Of a DNA stretch of 64,000 bases, positions 49,337 through 59,501 are shown in pieces. Each line of letters starts with the position of its first letter. The first letter of the stretch is position 1. Under the pieces are notes generated by a model. The model was not told the DNA's origin. It ran no database searches and was given only the letters and a program-made list of their open reading frames with translations. The translations under genes were made by a program, and so were the position numbers. The stretch comes from Pachyseris speciosa (Eukaryota; Cnidaria; Anthozoa; Scleractinia; Pachyseridae), in assembly GCA_016490735.1 (NCBI GenBank), contig JAEMWC010000031.1, positions 182,501 through 246,500 of the forward strand, given 5' to 3'.

Positions 49337-52300
49337 AAAAAAATGCTATAAAATTGGAAAGCCACAGTAGAAGAAACAATCTCATCTTTTACAACATTCC
49401 TGAAGAAGCGAAAGAATCGACCTCTAAGACAGAAGATTTGATCTATACCTTTTTGGAGGAAAATTAAACATGGAAGAAGAAGAAGCCAGCAACATTTCAA
49501 TCGAGAGGGCACACCGCCTCGGTAAGAGAAAAGAAGACAAACCGCGCCCGATTATTGTGAAACTTAGCTTTCATAAGGATAAAGAGCATATACTCTCCAA
49601 TGCCTCCAAATTAGCAGGTACAGGTTTCGGAATTTCGCAAGATTTCCCGAAAGAAATTGTTGAGATACGAAAAGGATTAATCGAGGTTATGAAAGAAGAG
49701 AGAAAGAAGGGACGCGCGGCAAAATTAAATTACGACAAACTTTACATCGACGGCCAAATATACAGACCAAGTACTAAAGAATGATTTCAAGACGGGATCA
49801 ACGAAACAGATAAATCATTTTCCAAGTGCTTTGACTTGACCAGAAACCGGACCTAAACCAAGTATTTATTTTTTATATTTGAGTATGTTTATTGTTATTG
49901 TTGTATTTGCATGTATACGTGTAGATTTACCTTCCTTTTTAGTTGTTGCGAAAGGGTTAATGTTTTTGGTCAATTTTATTCGGAACCTGCGATGTCAGCT
50001 AATTGTTTACAATATTAGATGTCTAAAATAACTATATCTTCTTTAAACGTAAGAGGGTTGGTTAATAATGATAAAAGAAGAGAATTATTTCAGTGGCTCA
50101 AAAAGAAAAAGTTTTCGATTTACATGTTACAAGAGGTTCATTGTACAACGAACTCCTCCGGGGTTTGGGCGGCTGAATGGGGCTACACAGCCTTTTTTAG
50201 CGGCGAGGCAAGCAACAAAGCAGGTGTCGCTGTTCTTTTCAATAACAATTTTTCTTTTAAAATATTAAAACAATTTTGCGATAAAGAAGGAAGATGCATT
50301 ATTATGGATCTAGAAGTCGGCGAGCTGACCTTGACAATCTGCAATATCTACGCCCCCAACAAAGATGATCCGGCTTTTTTTGAAGCTGTTTTCAAAGAAA
50401 TGTTGTCCTTTAGGTGTGATGAAATAATTCTCGGTGGCGATTTTAACCTTGTCTGGACGTTGTAAAAGACAAAAAGGGGGGAGTACCAACCACACATTCG
50501 AACTCTTTAAAAGTGTTGAAAACTTTCCAAGACAATTTAGATTTAACGGACATATGGAGAGACCTAAATCCGGAAGAAAAAAGATATACATGGAGACAGA
50601 GCAAGCCCGAAGTGCATTGCCGCCTAGACTTTTTCTTGGTAAGTGTAAGTATTGCGGGAAGAGTATCCAAAGCTGATATCCTTCCCGGTTATAAAACGGA
50701 TCATTCTCTGTGTAAAATTGACGTGAATTATCACTCAAATAAAAGAGGACCAGGTTTCGGGAAACTAAACTCCGCGCTTCTGAGCGAAAGCGAGTATATA
50801 AATGCCATCAAGGCGACAATTGCCCAAACAGTCACACAGTACGAAAATGACAAAGAAGTAGATGAAGTGCTATTATGGGAAATGATTAAACTTGAAATTA
50901 GAGATACTTCAATAAAATATGCTAAGGCTAAAATGAAGGAAATGAGAAAGAAAGAAGACGGTATTGAAAGTGAAATAGCCTTATTAGAAAGGCAATTAGA
51001 AAAAGATTTAGGTAATAACAAAAAAACTTCTCTTGTGGAACAACTAAAGCTCAAGAAAAAAGAATTGGAAAGTATAATCGAATACAAAACAAAAGGTGCT
51101 ATCATCAGATCTAAGGCCAGATGGTACAATGAAGGTGAGAAAAATAGTAAATATTTTTTGAATCTTGAAAATAGACATTGTAAAAGAAAAACGATTACGC
51201 AGATTAAGGGAAACAATGGCTTACATCTAACGAACGATCCAGATATCTTAGAAGAATGTAATTCCTTTTATAGTTCTCTTTACACCTCGAGGCTTTCTAT
51301 GGCGATAACGGAGGAGCTACAGAATTTGTTTTTTGATCAGGATCTCCCAAAACTCAATGATGATGATAAACAAAAATGCGAAGGACTCCTTACAGAAAAG
51401 GAATGTTTAGAAGCGGTTAAGTTAATGGAATCTGGCAAATCGCCAGGAACGGACGGCCTTCCCGCAGAATTTTACAAGGTATTTTGGAATGATATCTCTT
51501 CATACCTCGTTAGCTCTTTGAACAAAAGCTATCAAAAAGGCAAATTAGCTATAACGCAAAGGAGGGGTATTATCTCTTTAATCCCCAAGAAAGACAAGGC
51601 ACTCGATGAATTCAAAAACTGGAGACCCATAACTTTATTAAATTGTGATTATAAAATAGCATCCAAGGCAATTGCATCTAGGCTGAAGACTGTGCTACCA
51701 GGCCTAATAGACAATGATCAGACGGGATTTTTGAAAGGCCGTTCTATCACAGAAAATATTTGTCTAATTAATAACGTTATCGCATATACAGAGTCTAAAA
51801 ACATTCCCGGAATGCTTCTTTTTGTTGATTTTGAAAAAGCTTTTGATACAATTGAATGGTCTTTTGTTCAGCAGACGTTACCTTGCTTTGGTTTCGGGTC
51901 GTCTCTTATTAATTGAATCAATATGTTCTATTGTGACATCCAGAGCTGTGTTGTGAATAACGGTTGGTCAGGTGTTTTCTTTGAATTGGGTCGGGGTGTT
52001 AGGCAGGGCTTCCCACTTTCGCCATATATATTTATCCTTTGTGCAGAGATTTTGGCTGCTACCATCCGTAAAGATACTGTAATCAAAGGGATATCAGTAG
52101 GTAGTATTGAATGTAAGTTAAGTCAGTTTGCAGATGATACTACTTTGATTTTAGATGGTTCTCAAAAATCGCTTCAGCGTTCTCTCCATATGTTAGAAAG
52201 ATTTGGTGAGATTTCAGGGCTAAGAGTTAATTGTGACAAAACAGAAGTTCTTTGGATAGGCTCATTAAAGGGATCGAACCAAATTTTGTGCCCCGATAAA

Positions 52301-54094
52301 AATCTTACTTGGGCAAACGGTAAAGTTAAGGCTTTGGGCGTTTGGTTCTGTGTCGATAAGGTAGAAAGTCTCAAAAAGAATTACGAGGAGAAGGTTCGAA
52401 ATGTACAGAATGTTTTAAACAATTGGCACAATAAAAGGCTAACGTTGATTGGTAAAATCGCAGTTGTCAAGGCCTTAGCCGCATCTCAAATGGTTTACGT
52501 CATGTCGTCAATGTCGTCAGGCGTAAAATCCTTAAAAGAAATTAATGACCTTATTTTTAAGTTCCTTTAGGATAACAAGGGTGACAAAATTAAACGAACT
52601 GAAATGATAGCAGATTACCAAGATGGAGGACTGAAGATGCTGGACATTATGGAATTTAATAAGGCTTTGAAAATTACATGGATACTTAAGTATATTTCTG
52701 ATGATTGCCAATCTAAATGGAAATCCTTTTTCGACTTCTATTTGTCTAAGTATGGAGGAAAACTAATTTTTACTGGCAACTTAGCACGAAAAGATGTTAA
52801 AAGCCTCGATGTAAAAGATAACTTCCTCCAGGAACTTATTGAGCTGTGGTCAGATCTAAATTACAGAGACTCCTTTGCCTCACAAGCAGATTTTGGTGCC
52901 GAATCCATATGGAACAATTCATTGATTAGAATTGCGGGCAAGACTATTTTTTATAAGCACTGGGTTGATGTAAGTGTGCGGAATATTAATGATCTTTTGA
53001 CAAGCGACTCCAAATTAATGACATATAGTTATTTTAGAAATAAATTCTGTCTAACTGTTTCTTTTCTTGAATATTATGGAGTGACATCGGCCATTAAATG
53101 TGCTTTTAACTCACTAAAATTAATGCTGCCAGACGCCAAAAAATCAGAAAAGATGCTAGCACAACTGAATTCAACCAAAAATCCTAGCCAATTGGCATAC
53201 AAGACCTTCATTAATAAGAAATGTTCCCGCCCTGAGAAAAGCCAAGCGAAATGGATTAGAGACTGTGGATCTGAAGAGGTGGAGAATTTTGATTGGAAGT
53301 CAATTTATTTATTACCCAGGAAATGCACGTTAAGCGTGAAACTCAGGAACTTCCAGTTTAAGTTCCTCCACAGAAGAATTGCTACAAACTCTTTTCTGTT
53401 TAGAATCCAAGTTTCAGAGACAGATCGTTGTTGCTTTTGCCAAAACGCCCAGGAAACGCTAATCCACCTGTTCTGGGATTGCCCGGTAACAAATGCTTTT
53501 TGGAATAGTATACAATATTTCTTAATTTCAGTGAATCTGATACAAGCCTCTCACGTTTTAAAGAAGACTGAATGTTTAGGTCTCGCGGGAGCAAAAGGAG
53601 AAATTCTAGTAAATCACTGCCTACTTCTGGCTAGATACTACATTTTTAGTTGCAAGTATAAGGATACCAAACCATCCATATTAGAATACATTTATCAGAT
53701 TAAAAGCAATTTAAAAATTGAAAAACAAATTTCAACAACAACGGGAACGCAGAAAGAATTCAAACAGAAGTGGCATAAAATACTCCAGTCACTGTGACAA
53801 CTTGAACGATATCTCCTTTCAATGCTCCTTGCTCTCTAGACATCTAAGTCAAGCAGGTTCCTGTATATATTTAAATAAAATAATAATAATAAAAACAGTA
53901 CAAATCCTTGCTCTTCACTAATGAACCAGTATCGCATATTTGCTTTTTTTTTTGTGCTTGTGTAAATACTATATTGTAAGTAGTTACTCTTTATTTTCCA
54001 AAGTTGTTTTTTCAACATTGTACTGTAAAACCTTGTAAGTAGTGTATTGTGTTTGTATATCTTGTGCTTCGTTGTTGTCATTGCAATAAAAAAA
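49337..54094 (+). mobile_element. L1-type LINE, ORF1 partly kept, in Polinton B
   Basis: Flanked by ATTTCAT at 49,330-49,336 and 54,095-54,101, with an A-rich 3' end. ORF1 (about 49,345-49,784) has the L1 ORF1p RRM blocks (SRRNNLIFYNIPEE, ISIERAHRLGKRKED, RPIIVKLSF), one shift near 49,465. ORF2 (50,019-53,797): endonuclease (SLNVRGLVNNDKRRELF, ICNIYAPNK, IILGGDFN), RT (NWRPITLLNCDYKIASKAIA, LLFVDFEKAFDTIEW, RGVRQGFPLSPYIF, LSQFADDTTLIL) and a CxxC...H knuckle (CCFCQNAQETLIHLFWDC). Breaks near 50,460, 51,916 and 52,568. Same subfamily as the copy in A. Confidence 0.9.
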
Positions 54095-54111
54095 ATTTCA
54101 TTAATATCACA

Positions 54112-57100
54112 ATGAAAAATAAAGTAAATGAAACCATCAAACTAGAAGATAATGAAAGACAAAAAATTAAAATGAAACATAAACCAATTAAATTTGAGTT
54201 TATTGATGAAAATAATGATGAAAATGAATTTGAAAAAATAATGAAAAAAATAAATAAAAAGAATAAAAAAATTGAAGAACAATCAAATAAAATAAACAAT
54301 TTTTATAATGATTTGATGATTCAATACGGTCAAGGTTTAAAAAATAAAAAAAATATATCACTAAATAGTATGAGTAAATCAGACTTGAAAAAACTGTCAA
54401 AATCTCAACTAATTAAAATGTTATTAAAGAAAGATAAGAAGAAGCCTGAAATTATCGTAGTAGATAATACCAAGCAAAATGAGAGACCAATTCCTAAACC
54501 AAGAACCAAAAAGGTAGTTCAAAAACCAGTTCCAACACCTCGCAAGAGTGTAAATCAAATGGTTCAAGATTATGAAGACAATATTATTCTTTCACCATTA
54601 GAATTTAGGGATAGACCAGTTCCTAAAGCAAGAACCAAAAAGGTAGTTCAAAAACCAGTTCCATTACCAAGGACTAAGATAGAGCAAACAGATAAAGCTC
54701 TGAAAGGCTATACAAAGTCTTATGAAATCAATATCAAAAATAACAAAGACCCACTTATGCAACTACAAAACACAAGAAAGGCTGTTGCATACCATATTAT
54801 AAGTGTATTAACATCAATGAAAGGACTAAAATTTGTCGAAACACTAAAGGTGACATTTAGAAAAATATCAGATGGTGAAATAATGTTTAAGACAGCATAT
54901 TTCAACAGTCCAGCTCAAACAATCATGAATGATCTGGAGATTACTGAATCACTACAAGTGTCAAAACAAAATATATTAAATAAGATTGCAGTTTGGATTT
55001 CAGAGGGATCTGGTTGGACTATTCAATCTGTTGACAATCATTATCTCAATGTTGTGATATATAATCCGATAAAAGGTTCATCATATATTAAACTACCACA
55101 AGAACTCAGGAACAGTGCAAAGGGATTGATCAATTTGAAAAATGATGATAATGAGTGCTTCAGATGGTGTCATATCCGGTATTTAAACCCACAAGCCAAA
55201 GATCCAAATAGAATTAAAAAATCTGACAGACAATATATTAAAAATTTGGATTATTCAGGAATTGAATTTCCAGTCGCTACCAAACAATACAACAAAATAG
55301 AAAAGCAAAATGAGATCAACATTAATGTTTTCGGTTATGAAGATAAACAACCATATCCAATTTATGTTTCAAAAGAAAAGTATGAAGACTGTTTGAATCT
55401 TCTATTGATTACAGAAAATGAAAACAAACACTATGTATTAATGAAAGATTTTAATAAGTTTATGTACAATAAAACGAAGCACAGGGAAAGAAAACACTTC
55501 TGTATGCATTGTTTGCAGTGTTTTAGCTCTGAAAGGGTCTTAACAGATCCTAAAGAAAACTGTATCCAAATAAATGGAACTCAGGCAATTAAAATGCCAG
55601 CAAACGGTGATAACATATTAAAATTCAATAATTTTCATAAACAACTACCAGTGCCATTTGTAATATATGCAGATTTTGAAGCCATCACAGAAAAAGTGTA
55701 TGGATGCCTGCCTGATAATGATAAATCATACACAGAAGCCAACCAGAAGCACACAGACTGCGGTTTTGGATATAAGGTTGTGTGTTGTTATGACGATAAA
55801 TACACAAAACCATTGAAAACATACAGAGGTGAAAAAGCTGTTTATAAATTTATGGAAGCTATGTTGGAGGAAGTTAAATATTGTAAGAAGGTTATGAAAA
55901 AAGAATTTAACAAACCATTAAGAATGACGGAAGAAAATGAAGTAGAATTCAAAAAAGCTAACAGATGTCATATATGTGAAAAAGAATACAAAAAACTGAT
56001 GTTAGAGTCAGAGATCACTGTCATATAACTGGAAATACAGAGGATCAGCTCACCAAGATTGTAATCTAAACTTTCAAATAACTGATAAAATTCCAGTAAT
56101 ATTTCATAATCTTAGAGGTTATGACTCACATTTCATAATGCAAGAGATAGGTGAAATAGTCAAAAAGCACACATATACAAATAAAAAAGGTGAAAAGTGT
56201 CAAACGAATATCAATGCAATCCCTAATAACATGGAAAAATATATGGCTTTCATGCTTGGTAATCATCTAACCTTCATTCATAGTTTCCAATTTATGAGCT
56301 CTAGTTTGGAAAAACTAGTGAGTAATCTACCAAAGAAATCATTAAAATATACCTTTCAAAAATTCAAAGGTAAAAAGCTTGATTTAATGTCTCAAAAAGG
56401 AGTTTATCCATACGACTTCATGGATAGCTTTGATAAATTCAATGAAAAGCTACCACCGAAAGAAAAATTTTACAGCATATTAAATTAATGATTAACATAT
56501 ATCAGACGACGATTATAAACATGCTCAAAATGTGTGGAATACGTTCTCTCTTATAGGTGAGTACCATGACTTATATCTTAAATCTGACATCCTTCTGTTA
56601 GCTGATGTATTCGAAAACTTTCGAAAGACCTGCCTGCAATACTATAAACTTGATCCCTGTCATTATTTCACGTCTCCAGGGCTTTCGTGGGATGCTATGT
56701 TAAAGATGACTGACATTAAATTAGAGCTTATGGTTGATATTGATATGTTTCAATTTATTGAAAAGGGTATGCGTGGTGGTATATCATATATAGCCAATCG
56801 ATACGGAAAGTCAAATAATAAATACATGAAAACATACGATAAGAAGGCGCCCTCGAAGTATATCATTTATCTAGACGCGAACAATCTGTATGGTTGGGCG
56901 ATGAGTCAATATTTACCAACCGGCGGTTTCAAATGGATGACTAAAAACCAGATTGATAAGATAGACTTAGCCAAGTATAAAGAAGATAGCAATAAAGGTT
57001 TAATACTAGAAGTCGACCTGGAATATCCTAAAGAACTACACAACCTCCATAATGACTACCCGCTAGGACCGGAAAAGGTTAAAGTAACTGAAAATATGTC

Positions 57101-58120
57101 GTCTGGGTATTGTAAAAACATCACGAAGAAATATAAAAGATCGACTGGTTTAGTTCATAAATTAATACCAACATTAAGCAACAGGAACCTTCAACTCTAT
57201 ACAGATCTCGGTTTAAAAATAACTAAAGTCCATCGAGTACTAGAGTTCAATCAGTCCGCATGGTTGAAGCAATATATTGATTTCAACACTCAGAAAAGAA
57301 CTAATGCAAAAAATGCTTTTGATAAAGACTTTTTAAATTAATGAACAATTCAGTCTTCGGAAAAACGATGGAAAACATCACAAAACGAGTAGATGTTAGA
57401 TTAGTGACCGATGAAAAGAAACTATTAAAAATGGCTGCTAAACCGACATATGTTAGCTGTAAGATCTTCAATGAAAATCTAGTAGCTGTGCATAAGATTA
57501 AAGAAACACTTACCCTTAACAGGCCGGCATATGTGGGTATGTGCATCTTGGATCTAAGCAAAACATTAATGTATGATTTTCATTACAACTACATCAAAAA
57601 TAAATATAATAACAAAGCCAAATTACTATTCACAGACACGGACAGCTTGACCTATGAAATCGAAGCTGAAGATGTCTATTCAGACTTTTGGAAGGATAAA
57701 AATAGATTCGATAACAGTGATTATCCACAAGATTCTCCATATTTTGATAAGACCAATAAAAAGGTCATTGGTAAGTTCAAAGATGAAGCAGCTGGTATTC
57801 CAATTTCTGAATTCGTTGGCTTACGGTCTAAGATGTATTCATACATAAAAGAGAATAATCAATGGCGAAAGACTGCTAAGGGAATTAAGAAGAATATTAT
57901 TAAGAATAACATCAAACATGAAGACTATAAAGAAACTTTATTTGGAAATAAACAAATTTATCACACTATGAAAACCATAAGAAGTCAAAACCATAAATTA
58001 GGAAGTTATGAAATCAATAAAGTATCACTCAGCTGTTTCGATGATAAGCGGTATATTCATGATAATGGTGTGACAAGCTACGCATACGGACATTATAGGG
58101 TTAATTCCGTCGAATGGTGA
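54112..58120 (+). pseudogene. Polinton B: family B DNA polymerase, frameshifted
   Basis: A Lys/Asn-rich N-terminus, MSKSDLKKLSKSQLIKMLLK (54,369), then four PxPxPR-type repeats (RPIPKPRTK, KPVPTPRK, RPVPKARTK, KPVPLPRTK), ISEGSGWTIQSVDNHYL, DDNECFRWCHIRYLNP, a zinc finger (HFCMHCLQCFSSERVL), Exo I YADFEAI (55,669), HICEKEYKKL, Exo II HNLRGYDSHFIM (56,109), Exo III YLKSDILLLADVFE, motif A YLDANNLYGWAMS (56,870), motif B MNNSVFGKTMEN (57,341), motif C FTDTDSLTYEIE (57,631) and KFKDEAAGIPISEFVGLRSK. Shifts near 56,015, 56,490 and 57,340. Protein-primed-type replicase. It ends next to the right TIR. Confidence 0.85.
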
Positions 58121-58370
58121 GTAGCGTAGACTTGGGCATCTTGAGTTTGATAACAAACTTTAGCATAAACTTTTTAAGTAAAAATTGTCAGTAAATTTTA
58201 CTTTAAGAATTTATAATTGGTTAGAAATAATCGTACGACCGTCTCATGATCTGAAACAATAACTATTAGCGATGACTCATTTTACAGGGGGTTTCCCTGT
58301 TTTTCCGAGAATGTCACGCTTGGTGATTTTTCCGAGAAAGTCACACATAGGGGTCAAACGCATTTTTTAA

Positions 58371-58552
58371 AAATGGTTAACTATAGAATGAGTATGATTT
58401 TATGGTGTTATAGGGTTAATTCCATCGAATGGTGAGTAGTATGGACTTTTGGGGTTGAAGATTTTGGGTGCTGAAACTATCGAAATTAGCGTTTTCTCCG
58501 GGAATACAGTCTTTTTTGAAAATGCGCTCGTACCCCCAAGTACTATACTACT
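58371..58552 (-). repeat. Right terminal inverted repeat of Polinton B
   Basis: Inverse of 34,119-34,300. A block of about 45 bp inside it (ttatagggttaattcc...gaatggtgagtag, 58,408-58,443) recurs as a direct repeat at 58,092-58,127, covering the last polymerase codons, so the TIR and the polymerase 3' end share sequence. Confidence 0.95.
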
Positions 58553-58558
58553 AACGAA

Positions 58559-58606
58559 GATCACAAATGTTTGTTTTTGAAGGAGGGTAAACATATTGTA
58601 GTTTAG
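58559..58606 (+). pseudogene. Polinton C: small gene interrupted by Polinton B (right part)
   Basis: Starts on a codon boundary right after the target duplication AACGAA and stays open for 15 codons to TAG (58,604-58,606), continuing the frame that starts at 34,071. Confidence 0.55.
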
Positions 58607-58639
58607 ACAGCAGGATAACAATGTTTTTTGTGAAAGTAT

Positions 58640-59363
58640 TTATAATTATTTTTGTACTTTTTATTACAATTTTGGCAAACCCAATCTCTGGCTGTGCAGT
58701 TTTTGGTGTTCTCGTAATTCTTTTTTCTCTCTCCTCGTGTGTGTATTTTCTTGGCCTTATGTTGGCAATTTTAAGAAAATTATCAGCAAGATCTTCCTTT
58801 TTGATATATTCAAATGTATAACAATCACCATTTATTTTTGATTTTCCAGATTTATAATAATTTATTTGATCACAACACATTTTAACAATGCCAGGGTTTA
58901 CACCGAGATGTTCTTGTGTTGCACTTAAGCTATTATAAAATGACTCTTCTCTGGTTCTGAGATTAAGAGCTTTAACGCACTTTTTGTTTTGGCGATTTTT
59001 TGCAACAAATGAATAATCACGATTTTTCGCTGATTTCTTACAATTTTCTTGTTGAGTCAAAAGTTGAATTGAAGATTTTCAATTCTATTATCATCTCTGA
59101 TATTGTTGATGTGGTCAATTACTTTTCCATCTGGAATCTTGCCATAAAAACACTCCTGAATAAAACGGTGCACGCGATATCTTTTTTAATTTTTTAGCGC
59201 CATAGCTTCTTCCTCCACACAACAAATAACCGTCAAGATGTTTATCACCTTTGTTTGTAACCTTTTTCAAAATATGTATAATTTCGCCGTTTTCATTTGC
59301 AGCATATAGATTGTAAATTGGATGAACATTATAAACGCACTTGACTATTCTCAATTTGTTCAT
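58640..59363 (-). pseudogene. Polinton C: HNH endonuclease with NUMOD-type repeats (homing-type)
   Basis: MNKLRIVKCVYNVHPIYNLY at 59,363 and ENGEIIHILKKV (NUMOD4-like), then after a shift YGKIPDGKVIDHINNIRDDN then RIENLQ (HNH core, about 59,140-59,060), then TQQENCKKSAKNRDYSF and YNSLSATQEHLGVNPGIVKM (NUMOD1-like helix-turn-helix), ending in a Lys/Ile-rich tail. HNH-NUMOD proteins are homing endonucleases of viruses and phages. It lies next to the polymerase gene of C, on the opposite strand. One or two frameshifts. B has no such gene. Confidence 0.7.
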
Positions 59364-59501
59364 TATAATATGGTATAAATAAATAACATAAATAAAGTAA
59401 TTTATGTTTTTAAAAGTCCCACTAAAAACGAAACATATATAAAGATTTCAGTCATTATTGAGGTGAATTTGAATAAAATTGTTATCTCGCCATATAGTAA
59501 G

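Larger units (their letters stand above)
34119..58552. mobile_element. Polinton/Maverick B, nearly complete (24.4 kb)
   Basis: 182-bp terminal inverted repeats beginning AGTAGTATAGTACTTGGGGG at both ends, flanked by the 6-bp duplication AACGAA (34,113-34,118 and 58,553-58,558). Six-bp duplications and AG-starting long TIRs are typical of Polintons. It encodes integrase, DNA polymerase B, ATPase, protease, MCP and penton, the full Polinton set. About 32% GC. Inserted in Polinton C. It contains an L1 (49,337-54,094), a foldback MITE (43,318-44,100) and a smaller repeat (34,541-34,712). Confidence 0.95.

Noticed and set aside
58621..58821. Hydrophobic plus-strand ORF
   Set aside because: It is the antisense shadow of the HNH endonuclease tail.
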